Below, piece by piece: positions 17,917 through 25,592 of a stretch of DNA of 64,000 bases. The notes under the pieces were generated by a model that had not been told where the DNA came from, ran no database searches, and saw only the letters and a program-made list of their open reading frames with translations. The stretch covers positions 1-64,000 of the forward strand of contig CALBSE010000045.1 in NCBI GenBank assembly GCA_937927725.1, written 5' to 3'. Both the position numbers and the translations under genes were made by a program. Each line of letters begins with the position of its first letter. Position 1 is the stretch's first letter. The stretch is from an uncultured Actinomycetes bacterium. GTDB lineage: Bacteria > Actinomycetota > Acidimicrobiia > Acidimicrobiales > Acidimicrobilacustridaceae.

Positions 17917-18666
17917 TCAGCGCGCCGGAGGAGTTTCGTTCGGTCGAGCCACCGCAGCACGTTCGAGTGATCGAAGTTCCTCTCCCGTCAGTGGTCGCCA
18001 CTGCCCTGGCTTCAGCTTTCGATCGGCAAGTGGGCCGATACGAGTACGGATCAGACGCTTCACCGGATGCTCAATTGCCTCACACATTCGACGAATCTGA
18101 CGATTGCGACCCTCGTGAATCGTAAGTCTAAGGATGCCCGGCCCCAACAGTGCCGCCTTGGCGGGAGCGGTGATTCCGTCCTCAAGCATGACCCCCTCGC
18201 GGAGCCTACGAAGTTCACCACGGGTCGGTTCGCCTTCTACGTGGGCGACGTATTCCTTTTCGACTCCGAAGGAAGGATGCGTCAAACGGTGAGCGAGCTC
18301 GCCGTCGTTCGTAAGAAGCAGAAGCCCTTCGGTATCCATATCGAGCCGACCAACGGGAAAAACTCGAGGATCATCGGGAACGAGCTCCAGGACCGTTGGA
18401 CGCCCTTGGGGATCATCCGCGGTGGTGACAACACCTGTTGGCTTGTTGAGAAGCAGATGCACAAGCCCGGGTCTGACACCAATGATCACACCGTTCACCG
18501 CTACCTCATCGGTTTCGGCATCAACTCGACGGCCGAGCTCGGCGACTTCTCCGTTTACCGTGACGCGACCGTCAGCGATGAGGTCTTCGCAGACCCTCCG
18601 ACTTCCGATACCGATGCGAGCGAGAACCTTCTGAAGGCGCTCCCCCGTTCGTTCCTCGTCGATCAC
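17917..18666 (-). CDS. rluB: 23S rRNA pseudouridine synthase, RsuA/RluB family
   Basis: The 249-aa protein has an N-terminal S4 RNA-binding domain (ERLQKVLARIGIGSRRVCEDLI) followed by a pseudouridine synthase domain with catalytic Asp in GRLDMDTEGLLLLTNDG and the HEGRNRQIRRM motif. In Actinobacteria this member follows scpA-scpB. The exact uridine modified is inferred from family. Its start overlaps the scpB stop. Confidence 0.93.
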   Translation of the reverse strand: MIDEERTGERLQKVLARIGIGSRRVCEDLIADGRVTVNGEVAELGRRVDAETDEVAVNGVIIGVRPGLVHLLLNKPTGVVTTADDPQGRPTVLELVPDDPRVFPVGRLDMDTEGLLLLTNDGELAHRLTHPSFGVEKEYVAHVEGEPTRGELRRLREGVMLEDGITAPAKAALLGPGILRLTIHEGRNRQIRRMCEAIEHPVKRLIRTRIGPLADRKLKPGQWRPLTGEELRSLERAAVARPNETPPAR

Positions 18667-19322
18667 ACCGGGCCGTCCCCGTCGAGCAGATCGCCCAACG
18701 AAGGTCGGAGTCCATCGGCGGCTGCGTCTGCGCCATCTTCGACGACCACGTCTTCGGCTGCAGACTCCACACGAAGACCCATTTCGAGTGCTTCGACGAC
18801 ATCGGCTCCTGGCACGAAATCCGCAATCGATGGCAACTGGGAAAGCGAATCAAGGCCCATCTTCATTAGGAATTCAGGTGTTGTTCCAAACATCACCGCC
18901 TGGCCGGGCCCTGGATCGCGTGCAACTTCACCGATGTAGCCACGCTGTTCGAGGGTGCGCACAACGCTGTCGACACCCACGCCACGAATTGACGCGATTT
19001 GAGCACGGCTGATTGGTTGCTTGTAGGCAACAATCGCAAGGGTTTCGAGGGCGGCGGCAGAGAGCTTTGCCGACTGGCCTTCGAGAACGAACTGCTCAAT
19101 ATACGGAGCCTGATCAGGGTGGCTCTGGTATCGCCATCCGCCAGCGACTCGAACGAGTTGAAAACCGCGCTCGTCGCGTTCGTACTCAGCTCCTAGCTCA
19201 ACAAGGATCGCTTCGACACGATCTGCAGGCATACCGGTCAACTGCGCCAGCATGTCAGTCGGGACAGGCGTATCCGCAACCATGATGATCGCTTCGAGTG
19301 CGCGTTTGATATCGGCAGACAT
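18663..19322 (-). CDS. scpB: Segregation and condensation protein B
   Basis: The 219-aa protein has the two winged-helix domains of ScpB (LEAIIMVADTPVPTDMLA; KLSAAALETLAIVAYKQPISRAQIASIRGVGVDSVVRTL). It forms the Smc-ScpAB condensin with ScpA. The acidic C-terminal tail is longer than in Bacillus. It follows scpA by 9 bp. Confidence 0.95.
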   Translation of the reverse strand: MSADIKRALEAIIMVADTPVPTDMLAQLTGMPADRVEAILVELGAEYERDERGFQLVRVAGGWRYQSHPDQAPYIEQFVLEGQSAKLSAAALETLAIVAYKQPISRAQIASIRGVGVDSVVRTLEQRGYIGEVARDPGPGQAVMFGTTPEFLMKMGLDSLSQLPSIADFVPGADVVEALEMGLRVESAAEDVVVEDGADAAADGLRPSLGDLLDGDGPV

Positions 19323-19331
19323 GAAGAACCC

Positions 19332-20150
19332 TTAGCCGTCGTAGTTATCGATGTCGGCGAGGTCCGCCACACCAATGGCCGGTGACCCGACCCAAATGAT
19401 TTCGATGTCGCCGAAAGCCGCCGGCTGGTCGAGTTCGATGAACCCCTGCTTGAACAATTCGAGAACAGCCAAGAAGCGGACGACAATTTCGAGTCGTTCA
19501 ACCAATGTCTCAGTAAGGCGACGGAACGAAACACGCCCGAACCGAGGGAGCTCGTCAACGAGTTCCTCGACGGCCTCCCCGACGCTCACCCGAACACTGT
19601 GGATGTGCTCAACACTGACGACCGGTACCGGTTTCGGTGTCATCGCTCGGATGTACGCCGCTCGAACATCGTCGATGTCGACGCCTTCGAGCAGGTCGGG
19701 AGCTAATTCGAGATAGCGCTCGTCAAGCCCCGCACGTCGGGGAACGCACATTGCCGCATTGTCGAAGAGATCAGAAAGCACATGCGCTGCGTCTTTGAAC
19801 GTCTTACAGTCGAGCAAACGAGCAATGAGGAGATCGCGTTCCTCCCAGAGGGAAAATTCATCATCGAGATCAATGTCCGCATCTTCCGGAAGGAGACGTT
19901 TGCACTTCAGTTCGACGAGCGTGGCCGCAATAAGCAGGAACTCGGTGGTGATCTCGAGGTCGAGGTGCTCAAGCTTCTCAATTTCGACGAGGTACGCATC
20001 GACGATGCGGGCGAGCGAGATCTCGTAAAGGTCCACTTGCTCCCGGAGGATTAAGTGGAGCAGAAGGTCGAAGGGACCCTCAAAGACCGATGTCTGGACC
20101 TCATATGGCACGGGCTCACGATAGAGGGGTCTGAAGGGGTCAAAGTGCAT
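19332..20150 (-). CDS. scpA: Segregation and condensation protein A
   Basis: ScpA bridges the Smc heads in condensin. The family opening VQTSVFEGPFDLLLHLILREQVDLYEI and the C-terminal winged helix (RFLAVLELFKQGFIELDQ) are clear. The ATG at 20150 gives 272 aa and leaves 43 bp to divergent trpS. An upstream ATG at 20195 would share its bases with the trpS start codon (CATG); the extra 15 residues are not conserved. Confidence 0.94.
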   Translation of the reverse strand: MHFDPFRPLYREPVPYEVQTSVFEGPFDLLLHLILREQVDLYEISLARIVDAYLVEIEKLEHLDLEITTEFLLIAATLVELKCKRLLPEDADIDLDDEFSLWEERDLLIARLLDCKTFKDAAHVLSDLFDNAAMCVPRRAGLDERYLELAPDLLEGVDIDDVRAAYIRAMTPKPVPVVSVEHIHSVRVSVGEAVEELVDELPRFGRVSFRRLTETLVERLEIVVRFLAVLELFKQGFIELDQPAAFGDIEIIWVGSPAIGVADLADIDNYDG

Positions 20151-20193
20151 TCCGTTCCCGAAACCTTGTTCCGGACCTCTAGCATCGGCGCCC

Positions 20194-21177
20194 ATGACGC
20201 GTGTCTTCTCGGGCATTAAGCCCACCGGTCCGGTTCAGCTCGGCAACCTTTTAGGGGCGCTGCGCCACTGGGTCGCCGATCAAGACGAGGCCGACACCAT
20301 TTTCTGCGTGGTCGATCTGCACGCTCTCACGGTCCCCCAAGACCCCGCCGAGCTCCGAACCCGGACCCTGGAACTGGCCCAACTCCTCCTGGCGATAGGA
20401 ATCGATCCCGACCGTTCCACCCTCTTTGTTCAGAGCCACGTTCGGGAACATGCCGAACTTTCATGGCTCATGGAGTGCACCGCTTCATTTGGCGAGCTTC
20501 GTCGAATGACGCAGTTCAAAGATAAGAGCGACCAAGCGGAGTTCGTTTCTGCCGGCCTGTTCACCTATCCCGCGCTTATGGCCGCCGACATCCTCCTCTA
20601 CGACACGGACCGAGTGCCGGTGGGAGACGATCAGCGTCAGCACCTCGAACTGTCTCGCGATCTCGCCATTCGTTTCAACAGTCGATACGGCGACACATTC
20701 ACTGTTCCCGAAGCGGCCATTCCGAAAGTCGGTGCACGTGTGATGGATCTTCAGCACCCGACCAAGAAAATGTCGAAATCAGAAGACTCGCCCCAGGGAA
20801 CCATCCTCGTTCTCGAAGACCTTGATGCGGTTGCCAAGAAGATCAAACGCGCCGTCACCGACACTGACACCGATGTTCGGTTCGATCCGACGGAAAAGCC
20901 AGGCGTCTCAAATCTTCTTTCAATACTCAGCGCGTGCACCGGTACCGCTCCCGAAACGCTGGCCGTGTCCTACACGCGCTACGGAGATTTGAAGACTGCA
21001 GTTGCCGAAGCCGTTGTTGAAACGCTGCGTCCGATCCAACAACGCTTTGCGGAACTTGCCGCCGATCCCACGGGAACTGCGGCAATTCTTCAAAGTGGCG
21101 CGGAAAAGGCACGTTCAATCGCCGGACCCGTTTTGGAACGGGCCCGAACCAACATCGGCTTGTTACCCCAGAGCTAA
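20194..21177 (+). CDS. trpS: Tryptophanyl-tRNA synthetase
   Basis: The 327-aa class I synthetase has its HIGH-type motif as PTGPVQLGNLLGA near residue 10 and KMSKS in PTKKMSKSEDSPQGT near 190. LLYDTDRVPVGDDQRQHLEL is the tryptophan/adenylate-binding stretch. It is transcribed divergently from scpA. Confidence 0.97.
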   Translation: MTRVFSGIKPTGPVQLGNLLGALRHWVADQDEADTIFCVVDLHALTVPQDPAELRTRTLELAQLLLAIGIDPDRSTLFVQSHVREHAELSWLMECTASFGELRRMTQFKDKSDQAEFVSAGLFTYPALMAADILLYDTDRVPVGDDQRQHLELSRDLAIRFNSRYGDTFTVPEAAIPKVGARVMDLQHPTKKMSKSEDSPQGTILVLEDLDAVAKKIKRAVTDTDTDVRFDPTEKPGVSNLLSILSACTGTAPETLAVSYTRYGDLKTAVAEAVVETLRPIQQRFAELAADPTGTAAILQSGAEKARSIAGPVLERARTNIGLLPQS

Positions 21178-21200
21178 CGACTCGAATGGGGTTCCCTTAC

Positions 21201-22319
21201 TCAGGGAGCCATCGAACCGCCGTTCGCGAATCCTGATGGGGTGTGGCGACCTGCGCAAGAATGCTCAAACAAGCCGTAGCCGACCTTGCCGTCGAGCGTT
21301 GCCTTACCGACATGATCGAGGATGCTGTACTGCGTTGCGATCATGATGCCGGGGTCGGACTGGTTCGTGAGGTCGTACGTTGCCGTTTCGATCCAGTCAC
21401 GGCCGCGCCAGAGGCCATGTGTCCACTGCGGGTCCGGTCCGTAACCGCAACCAGCCGACAGGGCGACGTGGCCGAGACATTCAACTTCGACAACGAGGGG
21501 CGAACCGTCAGCAGCCTGTGCCGTGATAGTCGCCGATTCGGGAATACGTGTACCGGATCGATAGTTGATGTCGTACTTCGGGTAGCCGAGCGGTTCGACG
21601 CGACCGTCGGGCCAAATACGTAGCGCATCGTTCAGTGTGCGGAGCCCGTCCCCATCCTCCTGCGCGATGAAAACAAGAGCGAAGTCTTCGAAACGAAGTG
21701 GTACATAAATCCAGTAAAAGCCGCCATCGACCTTTGGTTCAGCGACCCAACGTCCAGCCGGTTCTGGTTCGCCAACGGGACGGATTCCCCACGAGCGGTC
21801 TCGAGTACCAACCCATGTCGCGGGGTCAACGATGATCTCTTCACCCTTTACGCGGATGAAACCTTCCCAAGTGCCGACCTGAGCAAAGCGCTGCGCATCG
21901 AGCATGATCTTGGCGCCGTTACGCGAAATATGCGGAGACTCGTCGACGGCCGGGAACGAACCGCGCCAATGAAGGTCCAGTTCGAATTCCTGCCCTTTAC
22001 CGGCACACGTGATGCGAAGTTCGTTCAGCGGATCGATCACTTCAATGCGATACGGACCAACCTGCTGGTTCATGCGATCAGGTCCAAGTACGTCAGACAT
22101 GCGAATGGTGTGTTGAAGATCGCCTCTGCGAATGCAAGCAAACGCATCGGTCACACCAAGGTTCGGATATTGACCAAGTCCGGTGATGAGGAAGACCTCG
22201 CCGCTGCGGTCGTGCGCATTCCAATAGGAGCGGTCATAGAAATTTCGATCGCTCGACGCCGCATAAGCAAGCGAGTACGGAGCTTGATGCAGCGGAAACT
22301 CATCGGCAGGAATAGGCAT
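21201..22319 (-). CDS. Uncharacterised beta-rich protein (actinobacterial, lipocalin/AttH-like guess)
   Basis: The ATG at 22319 (MPIPADEFPLHQAP) gives 372 aa with no signal peptide or membrane helix. The composition and alternating hydrophobic pattern suggest a mainly beta fold. The motifs WVGTRDRSWGIRPVGEP and GGFYWIYVPLRFEDFALVF resemble those in actinobacterial proteins annotated as unknown, sometimes compared with AttH/CrtC-like lipocalin folds. I do not recognise a function. It is alone on its strand between trpS and tRNA-Val. Confidence 0.7.
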   Translation of the reverse strand: MPIPADEFPLHQAPYSLAYAASSDRNFYDRSYWNAHDRSGEVFLITGLGQYPNLGVTDAFACIRRGDLQHTIRMSDVLGPDRMNQQVGPYRIEVIDPLNELRITCAGKGQEFELDLHWRGSFPAVDESPHISRNGAKIMLDAQRFAQVGTWEGFIRVKGEEIIVDPATWVGTRDRSWGIRPVGEPEPAGRWVAEPKVDGGFYWIYVPLRFEDFALVFIAQEDGDGLRTLNDALRIWPDGRVEPLGYPKYDINYRSGTRIPESATITAQAADGSPLVVEVECLGHVALSAGCGYGPDPQWTHGLWRGRDWIETATYDLTNQSDPGIMIATQYSILDHVGKATLDGKVGYGLFEHSCAGRHTPSGFANGGSMAP

Positions 22320-22454
22320 TGGTACTCCCCTAGTACGAAGACGGATGCGCCCTCCGGCGCAGAACTCTCGCACCTTAGAACCCCGGAACCAATACACGTG
22401 GCGGGTTCACGGATATGGAGCCTCAGAGCAGGTCGGCTACGATCTCCCGCTTCA

Positions 22455-22528
22455 GGGCGATTAGCTCAGTTGGCTAGAGCACTGCCTTCACACGGCAGGG
22501 GTCGCTGGTTCGAGTCCAGTATCGCCCA
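22455..22528 (+). tRNA. tRNA-Val (anticodon CAC), integration site of the element
   Basis: A 74-nt cloverleaf with acceptor GGGCGAT/ATCGCCC, anticodon stem CTGCC/GGCAG around TTCACAC (anticodon CAC), T-loop TTCGAGT and no encoded CCA. From its nucleotide 32 onward it lies inside the attL repeat, so its 3' half was supplied by the integrated element and the gene stays intact. Confidence 0.95.
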
Positions 22529-22554
22529 CTCGAGAAAACGTAGAGAGGGACCGC
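22486..22554 (+). repeat. attL direct repeat
   Basis: A 69-bp repeat shared with 30807-30875 at a constant offset of 8321 bp. The only difference is one base: G at 22532 versus A at 30853. It starts at the last base of the 5' anticodon stem of tRNA-Val, runs through the tRNA 3' end and includes the left arm of the downstream terminator. Confidence 0.93.
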
Positions 22555-22582
22555 ATTTCGAGCGGTCCCTCTCTCTTTCTCT
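22542..22582 (+). terminator. tRNA-Val terminator
   Basis: A perfect 13-bp stem (AGAGAGGGACCGC / GCGGTCCCTCTCT) with a 7-nt loop and a T-rich tail. The left arm lies within attL while the right arm and tail are element sequence, so the element provides a complete terminator for the tRNA it splits. Confidence 0.88.
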
Positions 22583-22601
22583 ATCGACGCAAAGTCGACG
22601 C

Positions 22602-22620
22602 GGTACACAACGGGTACACA
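22602..22620 (+). promoter_or_regulatory. Paired GGTACACA sites, candidate integrase arm sites (left)
   Basis: Two copies of GGTACACA at 22602-22609 and 22613-22620, spaced one helical turn (11 bp), lie between attL and the integrase stop. The same pair occurs near attR at 30680-30699. Position and pairing fit arm-type integrase binding sites; binding is inference. Confidence 0.55.
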
Positions 22621-22625
22621 ATCGA

Positions 22626-23759
22626 CTACGCGCCGCGTTTCTTCCCGAACTGCACAACATCGCCGCCCTTCGGATTCACCGATCGAGCCGCTCCTCGAGC
22701 CATCTCGTCGAGTGCGTTCGTGACGTGATCCTCGCTCGTCTTGAGTCGGTGTCCGTAGCGATCGAGAACCGTCACGACCGAGCGATGGCCTGCACGATCG
22801 GCGATCTCCTTCGGACTGGCACCGGCCGCGATCCAGAACGCGACCGCGGTATGGCGCAGGTCATGGATTCGCAGCGGCTCGAGACCAGCGTCGGCGATCG
22901 CTGGAGCCCAGATGCGGCGACGAAAGTTTCCGAGTCTGATCGGTCCCCCATACGGAGCCTCGAACACGAGGTCGTCCGGTCCGAGTCCTGCGGTCTGCTC
23001 CAGCAACTCGTCGACCAAGAATCGAGGAAGAGGGACCTCTCGTCGTCCTGCTCTGGTCTTGGGTTCGTGCCACTCGAGCGTTCCGTTCACGTCGACGAGC
23101 GTCTCATGAACGCTCACCGATCCAGCGGTGAGGTTCAATCGTGAGCGTCGGAGTCCGAAGAGTTCGCCGGCACGGAGTCCCGAGTACGCGGCGAGCAAGA
23201 CCCACACGCGGAACCGTTCGTCGATGCAGTTCGACAGGAGTTCGACCTCGTGAGGTTCGAGGAATCGCTGCTCGACGTGATCGCTCTTCGGAAGTTTGAT
23301 TCGCACGCATGGAGTCGAAGCGATGAGGCGCGCGTCGACGGCTTCCTGCAATACGCGCGCGAGTAGTTGGTGCAACTTCTGAACAGTCGCTGGAGCGAGA
23401 CCGGACGCGACGAGTCCGTTCACCCACTCTTGTACGTCGTCCTTCGTTATGTCGCCGATCTTCACGTTCTCGAAGCGCGGGAGAATGTGTGTCCGCGCGT
23501 AGGTGCGATTCCTGGACCTTGTGGAGTTGCGGAGATCGACTGAGCCTTTCTCGTAGATCGCCCACCGCTCGCCGAACTTCACACGGCCACCAGTCGGAGC
23601 GACGAAGAGACCGCGCACCTTGTCGGTCTCAACACTCGCTGCGAACTGCTTCGCTTCCGTCTTGGTCTGGAAAGACCTCGAGCGCTGCTTCCCTGAAGGA
23701 TCGCGGTATCGAACGTAGATCCCTCGTCCCTCGCCTCTTCGGTCCTCAATGCTCGCCAT
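22626..23759 (-). CDS. int: Tyrosine recombinase / phage integrase
   Basis: The 377-aa integrase has an N-terminal arm-binding domain (about 1-60), a core-binding SAM-like domain (about 62-150) and a catalytic domain with the complete set Arg196 (SGLRAGEL), Lys234, His299-x2-Arg302 (HDLRHT), His325 (GHRS) and Tyr335 (DRYGH). It lies next to attL pointing at the tRNA, the usual int-att geometry. Its ATG overlaps the stop of the repressor gene by one base, so the two are coupled. Confidence 0.96.
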   Translation of the reverse strand: MASIEDRRGEGRGIYVRYRDPSGKQRSRSFQTKTEAKQFAASVETDKVRGLFVAPTGGRVKFGERWAIYEKGSVDLRNSTRSRNRTYARTHILPRFENVKIGDITKDDVQEWVNGLVASGLAPATVQKLHQLLARVLQEAVDARLIASTPCVRIKLPKSDHVEQRFLEPHEVELLSNCIDERFRVWVLLAAYSGLRAGELFGLRRSRLNLTAGSVSVHETLVDVNGTLEWHEPKTRAGRREVPLPRFLVDELLEQTAGLGPDDLVFEAPYGGPIRLGNFRRRIWAPAIADAGLEPLRIHDLRHTAVAFWIAAGASPKEIADRAGHRSVVTVLDRYGHRLKTSEDHVTNALDEMARGAARSVNPKGGDVVQFGKKRGA

Positions 23760-24355
23760 TACTTCCCGCCCTTCTTGGTGGTGTTGGTTGGTTCGTCGAA
23801 TGGAAGGACGACCGAAGTATCTCCATGCAGAAGATGGTCGAGATAAGCGGCGTAGTCGGACGATTCGACGTTGATCGGACGGACCTCCGCAGCGAGGCGC
23901 GATTTCATCTCATCACGAGCAAACTCCTCGCGCTCAAGCAGGTAGCCGAGATCAGGCGAACGTTCGGCAAGTTTGTGCAGCTCGACGAAGATCGCCAACG
24001 CTCGCGCTTCGTTCCGCATCTCTTCGAGTTTGTAGTCGCGCCACTTCGACAAGAGACGACGGAAGATCGCAGCGTCGAGTTCGTCAGGATCACGAAGAAG
24101 TCGATCGGGAATCACGTCGAGCACGGTTGCCAACGCGAGCAACTTGTCCACGTCGACGCGTGTCTCTCTTCCGTTCTCGAGTCGAGAGACTTTCGTCTTG
24201 TCCATCGGGAAACCGAGCGCGGTCATTGCTTCGCCGAGTTCGCTCTGGTTCATCTTTGGATCACGCGACTCGCGAAGTTTTCTCACGTTCACTCCGACCC
24301 ATTGACTCGCGACCTTCGGATTCGGCTTCGGGGGCTTGCTTCGAGGAGTTGCCAT
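23759..24355 (-). CDS. XRE-type phage repressor-like regulator
   Basis: A 198-aa protein with an N-terminal helix-turn-helix (about 20-80; NVRKLRESRDPKMNQSELGEAM, KTKVSRLENGRETRV) and a helical, charged C-terminal region of unknown fold. The ATG at 24355 is used; the TTG at 24364 adds three residues. It is transcribed away from the AlpA-like gene with a perfect palindrome between them, as in a lysogeny switch, and is coupled to int. Confidence 0.87.
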   Translation of the reverse strand: MATPRSKPPKPNPKVASQWVGVNVRKLRESRDPKMNQSELGEAMTALGFPMDKTKVSRLENGRETRVDVDKLLALATVLDVIPDRLLRDPDELDAAIFRRLLSKWRDYKLEEMRNEARALAIFVELHKLAERSPDLGYLLEREEFARDEMKSRLAAEVRPINVESSDYAAYLDHLLHGDTSVVLPFDEPTNTTKKGGK

Positions 24356-24379
24356 AGTCCTCAACTTTAGCGGAAGAGG

Positions 24380-24408
24380 TTGCCACTATGCGCGGACCCT
24401 GCGCATAG
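24380..24408 (+). promoter_or_regulatory. Candidate promoter of the excisionase-side operon
   Basis: TTGCCA at 24380-24385 and CATAGT at 24403-24408 with about a 17-bp spacer read as a sigma-70-like -35/-10 pair. It lies across the palindromic operator, so the repressor would block it. Confidence 0.4.
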
Positions 24409-24409
24409 T
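24385..24409. promoter_or_regulatory. Perfect 25-bp palindromic operator
   Basis: ACTATGCGC and GCGCATAGT form perfect 9-bp arms around a 7-bp centre, in the 88-bp gap between the XRE repressor and the AlpA-like gene. This is the best candidate binding site for the dimeric repressor. Confidence 0.75.
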
Positions 24410-24443
24410 CAATGGACACCACACAACGTCCGAAGGAGGACAC

Positions 24444-24632
24444 ATGGAAGCAACGGAGTACCTCACACTCCCCGAAGCCTCGGCGCTCATCCGAACGCCA
24501 GAGGGGACGCTTTACCAATGGCGCACGAAGAAGATCGGACCGCCTTCGATGAAGGTCGGTCGTCGAGTTCTCTACAAGCGCTCCGACCTGAAGGCTTGGC
24601 TCGATTCCAAGTCGACCGAGAAGGCGGCCTGA
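24444..24632 (+). CDS. AlpA/excisionase-type helix-turn-helix protein
   Basis: A 62-aa protein with the DNA-binding layout of AlpA/Xis-like MerR-fold proteins: YLTLPEASALIRTPEGTLYQWR, then MKVGRRVLYKRSDLKAWL. The ribosome site AAGGAGG lies 7 bp before the ATG and fixes the start. As the first gene of the rightward operon opposite the repressor it is a good candidate directionality factor. Confidence 0.88.
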   Translation: MEATEYLTLPEASALIRTPEGTLYQWRTKKIGPPSMKVGRRVLYKRSDLKAWLDSKSTEKAA

Positions 24633-24634
24633 CC

Positions 24635-24964
24635 ATGAGCGACTTCACCACCACCGAAGAGCAAACTTTCGCAGTTTCGGACTCATGGACCTACGACTAC
24701 ACCGAGCAGTTTCCGACAGTGGTTGAGATTCCTTTCTCCGAAGACTTCATGCTCAACCTATTCGAGGCTGTCGCTGGAGACTGCGACAATTCGCGACTCG
24801 CCGATCTCGTGTCCTATGGAATCGACCACTGGCTCGACGGAGTACAGGGCCGCAAAGTCGACATGACCGAAACCGTCGACGCTGAAGAGCTTCGGGAGCG
24901 CGTGTTTCGCATCTACTGGAAGTTTGTCGACCAACTCGGATTGAAAGAAGGTCGCCAACAATGA
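24635..24964 (+). CDS. Unknown acidic element protein
   Basis: A 109-aa acidic protein (opening MSDFTTTEEQ) with no membrane segment and no motif I recognise. FSEDFMLNLFEAVAGDC and YGIDHWLDG suggest a small helical fold. It begins 2 bp after the AlpA-like gene and its stop overlaps the next start as ATGA. Confidence 0.75.
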   Translation: MSDFTTTEEQTFAVSDSWTYDYTEQFPTVVEIPFSEDFMLNLFEAVAGDCDNSRLADLVSYGIDHWLDGVQGRKVDMTETVDAEELRERVFRIYWKFVDQLGLKEGRQQ

Positions 24965-25230
24965 GCGATTTCTCAAACGTCCGCGATCTCCGTTCGACAC
25001 AAAAAGAACGTCCCGATCCTCAGACCAAAGAAGAGGCGACCTACTGGTTCTGGGCTGAAGCGATCGAGGACAGTGCACCACTGATCGGGATACTCAGTCA
25101 GGCCCGTTTTGCTCATCAAAGGCTTGACAATGACGACCAACTCTTCATTGCAAACCTGCTCGACTTGCTCTTCAAGATTCCCGAAGAGTTTCTCAAGTGG
25201 GAGCGAAAGCGCATCAGCGCAGCGTCTTGA
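24961..25230 (+). CDS. Unknown element protein
   Basis: An 89-aa protein, predicted mostly helical (QTKEEATYWFWAEAIEDSAP, LFIANLLDLLFKIPEEFLKW). It shares the opening MSDF with the upstream gene, but the rest does not align by eye. Coupled by ATGA overlap. Function unknown. Confidence 0.75.
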   Translation: MSDFSNVRDLRSTQKERPDPQTKEEATYWFWAEAIEDSAPLIGILSQARFAHQRLDNDDQLFIANLLDLLFKIPEEFLKWERKRISAAS

Positions 25231-25233
25231 TCT

Positions 25234-25283
25234 GAAGAGGCCGGGAACGACTACCTCCGCGGGTCTCAGTTCCTGGCCTCTTC
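25234..25283 (+). terminator. Long GC-rich stem-loop
   Basis: GAAGAGGCCGGGAAC at 25234-25248 pairs with GTTCCTGGCCTCTTC at 25269-25283, 15 bp with one G-U pair and a 20-nt loop, directly after the operon's fourth-from-left gene. No T-run follows, so it could be a terminator or an RNA-stability element. Confidence 0.55.
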
Positions 25284-25337
25284 GCTAACCCTCACCACCA
25301 ACTAACCGAAACCCTCCCCGAACGCATCGGAGTATGC

Positions 25338-25592
25338 GTGAACACAAAGAAAAGGACCGACCCGAAGGCCGGTCCCGAGACACTCACCACCACGCGAGAA
25401 GTCACCGCAGATTGTAGCGGTAACGACACCACTCGCGAAAGGTGCAACACATGCGCAAACTGCGCGCTCATCGTTCGACTCGCTCGACGCGTCATCGGTC
25501 TGGAAAGACGACTACGCCGCGTCGAATCTCGCGTCGGTCACCTCGAGGCTGCACTCGAAGCACACCTCGCCGCGTGCGCGGAGGTGGAGTGA
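25338..25592 (+). CDS. Small CxxC coiled-coil protein
   Basis: An 84-aa protein from a GTG. CNTCANC in the middle could bind metal, and the C-terminal half (RRVIGLERRLRRVESRVGHL) has a leucine/valine heptad pattern typical of a coiled coil. Its stop overlaps the start of the ATPase gene. Function unknown; the ATG at 25334 lies in another frame. Confidence 0.6.
   Translation: MNTKKRTDPKAGPETLTTTREVTADCSGNDTTRERCNTCANCALIVRLARRVIGLERRLRRVESRVGHLEAALEAHLAACAEVE

Noticed and set aside
21190..21210. Hairpin between trpS and the convergent unknown gene as a terminator
   Set aside because: Seven pairs with one G-U, no T-run, and it overlaps the stop of the minus-strand gene; too weak to list.
21930..23144. 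404-aa plus-strand frame crossing tRNA-Val
   Set aside because: It passes through the tRNA gene and the antisense of two well-supported genes and contains no recognisable domain.
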